Shown: positions 10,375-24,937, counted from the stretch's first letter. The stretch: DNA of 64,000 nt from Lepturacanthus savala (GCA_030544235.1 CM060474.1:3879898-3943897); one strand, 5' to 3'. Numbers and translations are program-made. Notes: generated by a model from the letters alone, not told the origin.

Positions 10375-12080
10375 AAATAACTTTCCCTATGAACTCTGAG
10401 CGATTACAAAGCTGTTTTTCAATCATCAGTAAAGGTCTGATTCTCTCAACCAATCAGATGCCATGTAACATCACAGGAAGTTGAGACCTCATCATTAACT
10501 CACAGCACACTTCTCGCTGCTAAAGCGTGCTGTTAAGGAGGCGGTGAGCTAAGGTGATGCTAACAACACGGAGCCTCACAGACCAGGATAGAGCACGGTG
10601 GGCGGATCCATCAGGATCCTAATGGGTCTGGAGACTCCTGACACCGGGGATCATGGCAGAGGCCTCACTGTAATTACTGCTCAGTCACCGACCGCCACGG
10701 AACCTAACACACAACCTGACATGAAAGCTAATGTAGTCATGTGATGTTGTTGCCCTATACATATTATGAACAAGGCAGTGAAGCGCAAACATTCATTCAC
10801 CTTTTGAATGTTTTTAGAATTGTAGGAAGGAATTGTGTAGCTGCAAATGTTCATTTTAAGGTTCAGAACACAATTAAATGCCAGGGGAAAGGTCTGGGAA
10901 TCACCGGAAGTATAATACTTTGTAAGTTGCACATACTCTGTTGTGCTGGGGATTTTACTTCCTCTTGCTTGGGACCAGTAAGGTGCACATTTCTGCTATT
11001 CATTTTCAATGTTTTTGCTGTAAAAATTGAAAGGAGGTTACTTAAAAACAATTGTAAAGTTGGTGTAGTCACAGAGTTATGTTGTAAAGTATGCAATGTG
11101 TTATTTTCATGCATAAATTCGCTAATTAGAAGGGAAGTGGAGAAGTTGCCACAGCCTGTGTGTGTTGCTAAGTGGCTATTTAGCTTATAACACTGGAGTG
11201 TACTGTGGAGACAGGATGTTAATAGGAGCCATGTAGTGACTGTGTTATGTTGTTACAGAAAGAAAGACCTGTGAGCACCTGTGAATGTTCGTATAATGCA
11301 GGGGAATAAATTGAGCTGATACCAGTGGTGATAACCAGTGTGTGCCTTATCAAACAACAAAACCCAGAATTAGACCCACTACAAAGTGATACCATGACCC
11401 TACAACTGGTCAGCTAGACCTGACCTCCTCTGTTGCTGCAGTGCAAGTCACATCAGGATCTAGATTTGTTGAGTGATGACTGGGAAGAGATCAGTTCTAG
11501 TTCCCTGACGGGAGTTCTGGTGTTGTCGGCTGACTGGTGAAGGTGACCTGCAGCTGTATGCTGATTCCCTTGACAGTGGACGGGGAATATCCTTTGGATG
11601 TTGCCGCACTGCAGTGTTCTTATTCTGGTATGTCCAAAATACTTTTCCTTTCCAGTGTTTTGAAAGGACTGTGTGTTTAAACTCAGCATGTCTCTTGCCC
11701 TGATCAGTGTGCCACCACAGTGCAAACTTGGTGCTACGTTCTGAAGTCAGTGTTCCACCTTATTTTAGAGGAGTCAGTCATGTCATGATGCAGTCATGTT
11801 TGTTTGTAACTGCCCTGCCCAAAGCCACTGCGTGATTGGTCCATCAAGGAAGTTCAGGAACACAAGAAGGGGCAGATAATTTGTGGAAGTTAGATGTCAG
11901 TACAGAAAGAGGTGGAAACTGGACCTTGTCAGGAGGGAATAGGTTAAGTTGGCAGGGTAGTGACACCTTTGTAGGGGTGCAGGTGGGTTTCTGTGAAAAT
12001 AATCAACCAAACTGCTTCCACAATCACATGACGATGGAATGCAAAAGAGTTTTTGTCACCGAAATCACCTGTCTGACGAC
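10375..12080. other. Unassigned sequence upstream of the gypsy remnant
   Basis: A 149-codon frame at 10741-11190 has no recognisable domain and carries A/T-biased codons. Part of the region may be the decayed 5' section (LTR or gag) of the retroelement at 12.1-14 kb, but no LTR pair could be matched by eye. Confidence 0.3.
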
Positions 12081-12089
12081 TGCCCCTTT

Positions 12090-13960
12090 CAACTGCCATA
12101 GAGAGACATTTTATGAAATGGAGGAGCTGGACATATTGGACGTTTAGTAATGCGTACACTTCAAATCTGTTTTTTTGCTGGAAGAAAAATAGAGACCTGA
12201 CATTATGCAGAGGTTTTCATTGGCTGAATGCTCACACAGTCAAAAAACGCACACCCCACACTGCCCCATCAGGCGGATGTCCTAGCAGCGATGGGAGGCA
12301 ATGCCTTTTTCAGCATTCTAGACTTGATGTGTGTGCCCTACCTACGGAGATTATAAGTAATACACTGCCTTCTCCTCACCACTGGGGCTACATGAGTACA
12401 ACCACATGGCCCGGGGTCTTTGCAATAATCCAAAGCTTTCAAGATAGTGATGCTGACAATTTTGTGCATCAAAACCTTCATATCTCTGCTTTGTTACCTT
12501 GATGACATGTTGGTCTTTGTCAAAATAGATAAATAAAGTCTGGATCTATTATCAAGTGTTTGCAAGAACATCATCTGAAGCCCTCCCCAGCTAAGTGCTT
12601 GTGGTTTCTCAGGAGGCCATAGCCGCTGATGGTGAAGGTGCAAGCAATAGTGAACTTGAGAGTGATGGAGTCTCCTGTTCCAACAAGATCCATTCATTTC
12701 TGGGTATGGTAGTTTATTACCAACATTTTATTGAGAATTGTTCTATGATTTCTAAGCGTCTCTTCCAACACACCTGGTAGACTGTAGTGAGTCTGCTTAC
12801 AGACTCACTACAGTCTACACATATCTCTGCTCTTTTCTAAAGTCTGTGAGGGTGGGACATGTAGGGAGATAAAATATCAACAGATACCACAGGAAGTGTT
12901 TGCTGTGTTGGATATACATAGGCACTGGGAGGGTGGTGGTTCATTGAGTCTTTCATGTTTAGCACCTATAGCAGATGGTGTACATGGGCCAGAACCTGCT
13001 GCCTGTTCACCTGCTGCAAACTTAGGAGTCCACGAATCTGGGGAGATAAACAGAACTCTAAAGCAGTGGCGGAAACTCATAGTCCTGTTAGGTGTTCTTT
13101 GTCATGTTTTTAAGCACCCTGTAAGTAAAAAGAAGATTTTCCAGTATGTTGTTCCACTGTCACTGAGGAGTCAAGTGTTCAACATTGTACATGATTATGC
13201 TGGCTGCACTTTATGGCTCATCAGGCAACATATCTACTGGGATACGATGACTAACAGCGCCAAGTTGTATGTCACACTGTGTTAGAGGTGTGTGTCATGT
13301 AAGGCTCCAGTGCCAGAAGCCAGAGCTCCTCTTCTTCTATTGTCACCGTGGCACCACCCAGTTAGTGTGTGATTTCTGGTCATCAGAGGATGCTAATAAC
13401 AAGTCATTTAAGATTGTGGTGGTTACTGACCACTTCACCAGGCTAGCCTGCGCTTACACCTATCTAAACCAAACTGCTAAGACATTCGCTCAGGTGCTAT
13501 GGAATCGTTTTTTTCTGTTTACGGCTTCCCAACATGCCTCCATTCAGATGAATGGCTAATTTTGAGACAGCATTTATAGCTTCTACAGTTGGCAGGCGTG
13601 TAAAAGTCCCATACCAGACCGTACCACCCTATAGATGGGCAGGACAAGTGCTTAACCACACTGTGGGCAAATTCCACACAGAATGGTCCCAGGTCTTTGT
13701 CTTGAATCCGTGACCTTCTTGCTATGAGGCAACAGCGATACCCACGGCCCCACCGTGTTGCCCACAAGTATATCCAGTCTTTGGGAAAAGATGTAAGAGG
13801 CAACAACACTTCCTCGGACACCAGTTAACAAGCAACAACCCAAGCAAGCCAAAGTTTATAACAAAAAAAAGAAGGGCTTTTCTGCTGAAGTGAGGGATAG
13901 GGTTTTGTTCGCCAACAAAGGGAAGGGGGCAGTAGAAACCAATTGATGGGAAATGCAGTG
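12090..13960 (+). mobile_element. Decayed Ty3/gypsy retrotransposon pol: reverse transcriptase and integrase
   Basis: Pieces of a Ty3/gypsy pol reading frame occur in family order but in several frames with stops. Reverse transcriptase: LNAHTVK (about 12213), FFSILDL (about 12306), the catalytic CYLDDML with YLDD at 12495-12506, and FLGMVVYYQHFIE (about 12697). The RNase H part is largely missing, and a 19-bp-arm inverted repeat marks that gap. Integrase: a zinc-binding-like segment ending in TLC-stop-RCVSC (about 13270), then VVTDHF (about 13412) with the first catalytic Asp, and VPYQTVPPYRWAGQV (about 13605), a decayed form of the region near the third catalytic residue. It is non-functional. 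Its LTRs were not identified. Confidence 0.8.
12777..12818. repeat. Perfect 19-bp inverted repeat with 4-nt loop
   Basis: Arms 12777-12795 and 12800-12818 are exact complements around CTTA. It sits where the gypsy RNase H region is missing. Confidence 0.97.
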
Positions 13961-14388
13961 TATGTGATTGTAAGTAAGATGAACTTCACACATAAAGCAT
14001 TCTGCATCCTGTTACAGGCCGGATTAAGACAGTCCACAGGAATCTGATCATGCCTGTTAATATTTTGGGGAGGTGGATTGATCTGAAAGCAGAGTTTTCT
14101 GCCCCAAGTACTGACCTGAGCCAAGACACTGTGGCCATGTGTCAGACGTAGCCAAATGATACTCAGACTGGCTACAGGGTATCTGATCATCAGTCTAAAT
14201 GTGATGAGGAGAGCAATCAGCCTTTAATTTTATATGAGGCTCAGAGTGATTTAGAGCCACAGGTTGATGAGGAGAATGTCAGCAGATTTCCTACAGGTGG
14301 AGCAGAGGTCAAGGAAAGTGCTGAGCTCAAATACACAGTCAAGCCAAGTTCTGGCAATTGTCAGCTGTCTGATGAGTCCTTTGATACA

Positions 14389-14446
14389 CATCCTGACTGA
14401 ATATCCAGAGTCAGTAATCGTAGACTCTGGATATTCAGTCAGGATG
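14389..14446. repeat. Perfect 24-bp inverted repeat with 10-nt loop
   Basis: Arms 14389-14412 and 14423-14446 are exact complements around AGTAATCGTA, downstream of the gypsy integrase remnant. Confidence 0.97.
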
Positions 14447-14539
14447 ACATACAGAAATAGCTTCTGTGAGCGAGTCCTTGGCCAGAACCATTGAACAGAA
14501 GGGGGTGGTGGTGATCCTCTGGGTGGGAGAATCCATACC

Positions 14540-15940
14540 AGAATAGGTAGATTGGTTAGGGTGGTAAATAGGCTTATTCATACTATGTCCACACAAAGAA
14601 TTAAGGTTGTTATTTGAAGGATAACACCTATCTGAAGGTATCTATTTTTTTGGTGTATAGTCATATTTTTGGCACTATGCAAGACGGTTTTCTGTACTGT
14701 AGATATTGTTTTTGCTATATTTTACTGATATGTTGTGTCCCATAGCCTTGAAATGTGTATATGACATATTTTGCTGGTAAACATGATGTGATTGATCACG
14801 TCATGTTTACCTTAGTCCTTAGCTGGCTGGTTTTATAAAAGGTTGGACTGGTTTATGTGTTAATAGTTAGAGACTTATATAGTGGCACCTGTAGAGGAAC
14901 CGATTGTGCCATTGGCTTTATCAATGATAAAGAGTCATGTTAATCATACAGTGCATAACTATGTGGAGCCATCAAGGATATTATTCAGCATAAACACACG
15001 CATATAAAACAAAACAAATTCACATACTATGGTAAAAACCTCACACAGTCACAATGGAAATGCGCTCACCCACAACTGAAATGCACTCAACTGAGGTTTC
15101 AGTGCAGTGAAGACGGCTCAGAATAGGAAGTCAAACAGCTTTGGAGCGTGCATGTTGTCCCAGGACAGAAGCTGCTGCATGACTAAACAACATTTTGGTG
15201 TCAGCAGAAACCATTAGAACATTGTCTAATAATGCAACAAGAACAGAGAAACAGTCACTTGGTGTCTCAGGTGCCAACATGGTGTAGACCCGACGTAGAA
15301 CTTATATATACTGTCTCCCTGCTGGCTGCAGCAGCCATGGCGGTGAAGTTGGCTTGATGGATACTTTCTTGACGTTTGGTTTCATCAATGCTTTTAATCA
15401 GAGACCATGGCAGTCTTCAGGTAAATAAAGACTTAAATAAACAGCAACATCATCATACACTGATATGATATACTCTGTCCCTAACACAGACCACAGAAAA
15501 TGGCAATGTGGAGACACTGTTTTCTGGTAATAGGAGGAAAGATGACTGTAATATTATAGTATATCACCTGAGCATTACAGGAGACTTGACATGGAACCTG
15601 ACATGGAACCTAAACATTGACACCTAAACAGAGAACCTGACTGTTCTGACAGCGATTGTGACAGTGGTTTAAGATCATGGGGCATTTTACAGGTTTTGTT
15701 TAGAACAATAAACATAACAGTTGTTTAGGCCAGTAAGCATCAGGAAAACATGTTTTCCATTAATAATTAATTTGTATATTTGGTCCTTTCTCTTAATTAT
15801 ACTTTAATATATAATACTTACATTCTATATACATTATTATATTTGTTTGTGAAGTTTCCAGATGCTGAGTCTATGGTTTTTCAATGTTGAGTCCTGCAGG
15901 AAGTTAGATAATATGAAATATTACAACATGTTTTCAGTTG
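14540..15940. other. Unassigned; possible 3' LTR remnant near 14.6-14.95 kb
   Basis: GGTTTTATAAAAGG (about 14830) followed by GCACCTGTAG and a later AATGATAAAG could be the promoter and polyadenylation part of a decayed LTR. No matching 5' copy was found. The rest, to 15.94 kb, has no recognisable feature. Confidence 0.25.
14776..14811. repeat. 36-bp imperfect palindrome
   Basis: GGTAAACATGATGTGAT pairs with ATCACGTCATGTTTACC with one mismatch pair and essentially no loop. It lies just before a TTTTATAAAAGG TATA-like box. Confidence 0.9.
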
Positions 15941-15956
15941 TTGTCAGAGCGAGTGC

Positions 15957-16027
15957 ATCACCTCCTCCTCTTCTTCTCTCCTCCCTCCTCTCCCCATCAC
16001 CTCCTCCTCTCTCCTCCCTCCTCTCCT
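15957..16027. repeat. CCTCCT/CTCC pyrimidine tract, duplicated
   Basis: Two tandem copies of a roughly 36-40 bp ATCACCTCCTCCTC... segment. Confidence 0.85.
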
Positions 16028-16308
16028 GTTTGTTTGTGAGTTTATTTGCATTGTGAAGTCATGAAACGTCTTCCAGACGCCTCTGCTGTTGACCCTTTGA
16101 CCCCCATTCGCACGGTTTGGAAGATCCGCCTCCTCACACAGAACCTGTGGGGTGTAAATCACTATGGGTTGAATACGTGGGCTGAGCGAGGTAGGAACAG
16201 AACAGAGAGAGAAGGAGAGAGAGAGATGGACAGAAGAGACATAAAAACAGTAAACAGAAATACAGGACCATCATCAAATGTTAAATCTGCATTGAACAGC
16301 TATGTTCA

Positions 16309-16395
16309 TCTATCTATAAAAGCAAGGAGTGTCTGTGTCTCATGTCTCTCTAGTGAATCATCCTCAGCTTTCGAATATAGCTTGCACACGGCACA
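16309..16395 (+). mobile_element. Fragment of a teleost repeat starting TCTATCTATAAAAGCAAGG (Helitron-like, tentative)
   Basis: The segment runs from TCTATCTATAAAAGCAAGGA through CCTCAGCTTTCGAATATAG. An inverted, longer relative lies at 16745-16940. The TC start is compatible with a Helitron 5' end, but this is not proven. Confidence 0.5.
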
Positions 16396-16484
16396 ATAGT
16401 CTCAGTTTCCTCCGTTTTTATGGAATTTTTTGGATGAACATTCAGAACTTCATTATTATCATTAAAAGTTAAAATCCCTAGTGT

Positions 16485-16618
16485 GCTGTGGTGGTGTAGT
16501 AGTAGAGCGTTTGCCATATAGGGCCTTTTTTCTTAAGCTGCCGACCCTGGTTTGAATCCCGGCAGGAGTGGTCCGTTTGCTGCATGTCTCCCCCCTGCCT
16601 ACTGCCAAAAAATATCTT
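16485..16618 (+). mobile_element. tRNA-derived SINE head (A and B box)
   Basis: TGGTGGTGTAGTAGTAGAG (A-box-like) and GGTTTGAATCC (B box) lie about 50 bp apart, then CTGCATGTCTCCCCCCTGCC. This resembles RNA polymerase III promoters of tRNA-derived SINEs. It lies between the two inverted repeat copies at 16.3 and 16.9 kb. Confidence 0.6.
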
Positions 16619-16744
16619 TAAAAAAAGTTAAAAGTCCCATAGACTTAAGTATTACAATGCTATTCTGCAGCAGCATGTATCCTGCTGCAGCGTAACACTC
16701 CATATCACATGGCTCCTTCTCATGTTGCTTCCAAGCATTTTAGT

Positions 16745-16940
16745 TACAATTCCAAGATCCGTTTTCCCGTTTCTTCCTGCATAATGAACATAACGAAAGT
16801 ATCGTAAAATCTTTTGAATATCCTTTCAAAAAATCCACAAAAAATGATGAGCATCTATATCCGAAAGCTGAGGTTGATCTGCCAAACAGAGATGAGCGAG
16901 CCACAGACTCACAGATGCTCCTTGCTTTTATAGATAGATA
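16745..16940 (-). mobile_element. Inverted partner of the 16.3-kb repeat (Helitron-like, tentative)
   Basis: On the minus strand it starts TATCTATAAAAGCAAGGAG and continues through CCTCAGCTTTCGGATATAG and on to GGAAAACGGATCTTGG. It is longer and better preserved than the partner. Confidence 0.55.
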
Positions 16941-16949
16941 ATCTCTAAA

Positions 16950-18140
16950 TAATCTCTGAGAGTCACACGTCAAATCAAGCCTCAGGTTTAAGAGTTAACG
17001 TGTAAATCTCATGTCAACAGATGACAGATTTTTTGGGGGTTTCTGACAAAATATCTTTGAAACAAACAGCTGTTTTTGTGAAACTACACTAAGCAATAAA
17101 CAGACAATCCTTACAAAACTCTCCAAGCTCTTTAAAGTAACGTTATTACTCTAATAAAGTTCTCATTTTCTACTCTTTTATGTGTTCTTTATCTTTATAT
17201 ATGTGTAATCGAACCAATAGGAAGTTTCCATCCAGATGTTTTACAGCTCAGCAGTTGTCACCTGTTCCTGATGCAGCTCTGATTGGTCAAAGGCAGCATG
17301 TGATACAAAATGACTGAAATAAACAAAGAGGGAAAAGCTGCTGTTTTTGAGAGTATAATGGATAAAAAGAGCCGATATTGTTATGAATGTACTGTATTTA
17401 TATTATTATTTTAATTATTATTAAAATATTATTTTATAATATAATATTATAAATACGTCATAACAGCAGAAAAGAGCCAATGATGCAGCAGTTTAAGTTA
17501 GTTTATTTAAATGCAGATATACAAGTTCATTTTGTTTGATTTGTTCAATAACTCGTTGATGAATTTATAAACTTCAGCATTACTTACAGCACAAGATCTT
17601 GCTGCTGTGATTTGAAAGTAAAATCATTATTAAGAGCTTATTTATGCAGTAATGATTTCAGCATAATACAGGAAGCTTTTTTTAAATTTGGGGCCTTTCG
17701 TTTCCACGACAACGGCATTACAGGATCCTGAAGATGGTGATTTTAGGATGTTTTGGGGTGTTTTCTCAGTTCTAAACTGCTGTGTTTTTGAATTACAAGG
17801 ATAATCTCAAAAAAAAAATCCTGATTTTCATTTTTACAGTGAATTTGAACGTTTGAATTTGTATGTGAGTGTGCACGTTGTTGTGTGCATGTTGTTTTCC
17901 TGTAGTGGTCTCAGCAGAGACCAGCAGAGACCAGGACCGGTTCCTCCTCCTCCTCAGTAATGCTTATGTCAGAGCAAACAAACAAACAAAGCTTCTGCAG
18001 ATTCGTCAGCATCAGTGGAAGCATTGAAGTGAAGCTGCAGCTGCTGATCGACTCGCTGGAAACATCCAGGATTTATTTTAAATCTGGAATAAAGCAAAGT
18101 GGCTCAATCACAGAGTCTTTATTGGACCTGGCTTTAAAAG
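16950..18140. other. No gene recognised
   Basis: AT-rich DNA. It includes an AT-only near-palindrome at 17394-17456 with arms GTATTTATA and its near-complement. Nothing else is identifiable. Confidence 0.45.
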
Positions 18141-18141
18141 G

Positions 18142-18184
18142 TATTCTGCTTCCTCCTCATCCTCCTCTTCCTCCTCTTCCCCCC
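18142..18184. repeat. (CCT)n-rich tract
   Basis: CTTCCTCCTCATCCTCCTCT and neighbours. Confidence 0.9.
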
Positions 18185-18429
18185 AAACTTAATCAAGCAA
18201 TGGAGTGAGTGAGGAAACAAGGGGTAGTAGATAAAAGTGTTGGAATGGTAATGATGCCAAGTAATGATTTCCCTGGAGGAAATCTGATCTATTGCCACGG
18301 GGAAGAGATGGAGAAGAAAGACCTGGGGGAGGATGGGAGGGGGAGGGGGGCACATCAGCATTTCATGCAGGAAGCACCTATAATCCACAGAGAGGAGGAG
18401 ACTTTAACATCCTGTGGGGAGATTCAGCT

Positions 18430-18513
18430 GTCTCCTCCTCCTCTTCTGCCTCTTTTTCCTCCCTCCCCCTCCTCCTCCTCCTGCTCCTCCTCTTCTTCCT
18501 CCTCCTCCTCTTC
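18430..18513. repeat. (CCT/CTT)n tract
   Basis: A long CTCCTCCT/TCTTCC run. Frames across it are poly-Ser or poly-Leu artefacts. Confidence 0.93.
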
Positions 18514-18640
18514 AGATGTAAAGACAGAATTCTCTGGGGGATGAATTTCTGGCTCAAGGTGAAATTAAACAGCTGAGAGGTGATGAGATATGATTTAACA
18601 ATGTTCAAAACTCAATAAGTGAAGGTAAACATCTGATTAA

Positions 18641-21185
<2,545 letters not shown>

Positions 21186-21187
21186 TG

Positions 21188-21530
21188 TAGAGCTGCAACT
21201 AACAACTATTTCAATATTTAATTCACCTATAAAAAATCTTGAAATGATTAATTGATTAGTTAGTTCAATAAATGGTGTTAAATGTCGATCACTGCTTCCT
21301 GAAGCTAAAAGTTTACCCTAAAATGTCTTTTTGTGTCCAGACCAACAGTTCACAACCCAAAGATCATCAGTTTACTATTATAGAAGACTAAAAAACTGAA
21401 AATAATCAGAGAAGAGAAGCTGGAACAAGAGAATTTCGCCATTTTCTTCTTCAAAATGTTTCAAATCGGTTAATCAATTATCAGAATAGATGGTGATTAA
21501 TGTGATATTTGGTTATTAATTGATGTTTTC
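21188..21530 (+). mobile_element. AGAGCTGCAAC-type MITE, copy A
   Basis: It starts AGAGCTGCAACTAACAAC and contains AAATGTCTTTTTGTGTCCAG, CCAACAGTTCACAACCCAAA, TACTATTATAGAAGACTAAA, AGAAGCTGGAACAAGAGAAT and a TTAATCAATTATCAGAATAG end region. The same words recur in four other places in this window. No protein is encoded. Confidence 0.8.
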
Positions 21531-22134
21531 ATTGGTCAGATCCTGATGTATCGTAGGAACATTTTTTGTATCATGTATCATTGTATCATGATATTCTCAC
21601 AAGTGAGGGATGAGCTTCATGATGTTTTTGTATCGTCAGGTTCTTTCTGTGTCTGTTGACTCATTTCTGGAGCCCCAAGTAAACATTAAAGGAACTGCAG
21701 TTTAACTCTCCTTCTTTACAGGAACTCTTTCACTTTAACCTTTGACCCTAACCAGCATCTGACTGTCCACACTCATACATTTCCCTGTATGAACTCACAT
21801 CTTTTATGTTAACATCTAGAGTATAGACCAGAGGTGAGAATACCAGAGAATCATTTCTGGAGGGAAAAAATACTATACTACCATCATATTGTGGCCCTAT
21901 CTTCTACTCTAACACACAACCTGCCTTGCAGATTTAAGACCTCAGCATGTGCTAATGTTTTAAACAATGGTATTAAAAGTAATAACAGGAACAATGTCAA
22001 AAATGTCTGTCAGTGAGTGGAGGAAAGGCCAGTGATTATATACTGGTGTTGATGGCTGAATTGAATGCAGGTGTGGCAGGACGCCACCACTGTGCCCCAC
22101 CTCTACCTGAAATGGAAAACACAGGAGGGGAGGG

Positions 22135-22135
<1 letters not shown>

Positions 22136-22171
<36 letters not shown>
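22136..22171. repeat. (CA)n microsatellite
   Basis: An uninterrupted CA run. Confidence 0.98.
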
Positions 22172-22172
<1 letters not shown>

Positions 22173-22268
22173 GGAGAGGAGAGACAGGGAGTTACAGCTG
22201 TGACAATGAACACAAAACCATTATTTTTCACTGACCCAATAGTAGTTATAGCAATGTTCCATATTTAT

Positions 22269-22648
<380 letters not shown>

Positions 22649-22857
22649 TCCCCTGTGTGTGTCCCCAGGATTTCTGTCTATGGTATAGACATCCAGATAA
22701 CTCACCTGTGCATGAATCTAAAACAGCTGATTAAACTTCAGCCTGTCTTAAATCAGTTTAACAAAAACCATCATCACATCTGAGAAACTTTCCAAGATTC
22801 CCTCATGAAAAAATTTGTTAAGCTTTAATTCATACAACCTGAGGAGAAAGTTAAAAA

Positions 22858-22859
<2 letters not shown>

Positions 22860-22938
<79 letters not shown>
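22860..22938. repeat. (GT)n microsatellite, about 79 bp
   Basis: An uninterrupted GT run. Confidence 0.98.
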
Positions 22939-22939
<1 letters not shown>

Positions 22940-22989
22940 TTCCCTGCAGCAACCTCTGACCCAGCAGCTGATGAACCAGCTTTAATTTC

Positions 22990-23220
22990 TTTAATAAAAA
23001 ACTGTCAGATTTATCTATTATTAACTCGGCTGCTCATAATGGCGACATTTGTGTCTTGCCAAAATGTGGCTGAATGATTAGCAGTTAATTAGCCTCCCTC
23101 CAGGTTATTGATTCTCCTCCCGCAGAACTCATTAACTCCAAATAGGCCACATGATTGGCGTGTTTGCAGTTTGATGCCCACAGAGCCTGAGTTTCAGCAC
23201 GTTATTAATCACACACGTCA
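22990..23220. other. Possible conserved non-coding element
   Basis: Complex sequence with GCTCATAATGGCGACATTTG, AGCAGTTAATTAGCCTCC and AATAGGCCACATGATTGGCG, no open frame and no repeat signature. This is inference from appearance only. Confidence 0.25.
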
Positions 23221-23439
23221 CCTAAATTATTTCATGTGGACTCAATCTGGAATTTAACTGCAGTGAAGGTTCTGAGGATTCAGGCTGTGTCGCTTTCAAT
23301 CAAGGAAACTGCAGAGATCTGTTAGTTCTGGAATATTTTTCCTTATATCAGATCAAAACCATGATGTTTTCTGAACAGTGCTTACCTGTGTCTCATCACA
23401 TTGATGCCATATTGAAGTTATTGATTAATATTTGGATTC

Positions 23440-23540
23440 CCCGGTTCTACCCTAACTATACCCCTAATCCTAAATTTAACCATTAACTCTAACTATACCC
23501 CTAATCCTAACTATAACTACTAACCCTAACTCTAACCTTT
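23440..23540. repeat. Degenerate telomere-like CCCTAA/CTAACTATA repeat
   Basis: Words such as CCCTAACTATACCCCTAATC and ACTAACCCTAACTCTAACC. It ends immediately before the hAT element. Confidence 0.8.
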
Positions 23541-23549
23541 TGATTAAAT

Positions 23550-24929
23550 CAGGGGTGTCCAAACTATGGTCCAGTGTTTATTGGCCCGCAGCAAATTCTG
23601 AAAATATAATTAAATATGGCCCACACAAAAAGTTTAAACTCAACTCTGTTGCACTTCTCAGTTTCAACACTAGATGGAGCCAGCTACGGATTCGCTGCTT
23701 CTCCACTAAACAAAATGAAGCAAAGAAAAACTTTTACCACCAGTCACCAGAAATGGCACCACTGAAGGAACGAAAAATAGCAAGTGAGACCAAACATCAA
23801 AGATCGAACACAGAAAGTCAAGCACATGACAGCTAGCCTACAAGCTCAACAACAGTTTTTTGTTCGTGCTAACAAAATACAGGAAAACGCCATAACCACA
23901 AGCTATGAAGTTGCTAAACTGAGTTCATAAAGCAGTGCCTCAATAAACTCACAGAAATAATGTGCCCGAAAAAAGTGCAAGGTTTTAAAAGCATGAGGTT
24001 ATCCAGTAATATGGTGGGGCGGAGAATCCGGGACTTGTCAGTTAAACTTCAGCTAAGAGACAAAGCTTGTGCTTTTGATTTTTACTCGATAGCATGCGAT
24101 GAGAGCACAGACAGCAGAAATTTCGCAGCTGTTCATTTTTTTTGCAAGGAGCTGATAATTTTTGCTGGAAACGATATTCCTAAAAGGCAAAAACAACAGA
24201 AATATTTTTGAAGCTGTGTCAGAGGCAGTTGAAAAAACTCAAACTCTGTAACAACGGATGGAGCTGCAGCCGTGAAGGGCGAGCACAAAGGAACAGCATC
24301 CATGGTGTGAAGAAAAGTCAAAGAGGGCGGAGGTGAGGCTGTTAAGGTGCACCGTTTAATCCACCAAGAAGACTGTCCAGTTGGGCATGTGATGACCACT
24401 GTTGTAACAACTGTCAACCTAATCCAAGCCAGAGGACTGAACCACAGAGAGTTCCAAGCTGTCCTATCTGAGATGGACTCTACCACTCTGATGTGTGTTG
24501 GCTGATTCTCTGAAGAGTCAACATCAGCTTCTCTCCCTCCCTGACTTCTATCAGAGTTTGGATAATTTCAGTTTCCTCTGATGAGACGCCACGTAGAAAG
24601 AATGATGAGCCTGTTTACTTCAACATACATATGTGAACAAACGTTTTCTCTGTTAAATCAGAACAAAAGCAGACTGAGAACCAGAATGACTGATAGCCAT
24701 CTCTGTGATGTCCTTCATGTCTCAAACACCAAACTTTCTCCCGGCATGTCAGCATCCTTCAATCCAAAGCACACATCACTGCTCCCACTGAGTGCAATGT
24801 TCTTCACAATAAAGTTGAGTTATTAAAACACAGTATTCACATGTCAATACGTCACCTCTAGTGTGTGGACCAGCCTTTTCTTTATTTTCCTGTATTCGGT
24901 CCTCAGTAGAAAAACTTTGGACACCCATG
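23550..24929 (+). mobile_element. Decayed hAT transposon with complete ends and an 8-bp target duplication
   Basis: The ends are CAGGGGTGTCCAAAC and, inverted, CATGGGTGTCCAAAG. They are flanked on both sides by GATTAAAT (23542-23549 and 24930-24937), an exact 8-bp hAT target duplication. Inside are broken pieces of a transposase related to ZBED/GTF2IRD2-type hAT proteins: ACDESTD (about 24085) with the first catalytic Asp, TTDGAAAVKGEH (about 24247), LIHQEDCPVGHVMTTVV (about 24355), and the C-terminal dimerisation region with SLFTSTYICEQTFSLLN and KSRLRTRMTD (24600-24700). Frameshifts and an internal loss before 24580 make it inactive. At 1.38 kb it is shorter than an autonomous copy. Confidence 0.88.
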
Positions 24930-24937
24930 GATTAAAT

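Noticed and set aside
10741..11190. 149-codon open frame as a gene
   Set aside because: No recognisable domain, no splice context, and biased A/T codons. Most likely chance or decayed retroelement DNA.
23440..23540. True telomere or chromosome end
   Set aside because: CCCTAA-like words are highly degenerate and short, and normal sequence continues on both sides.
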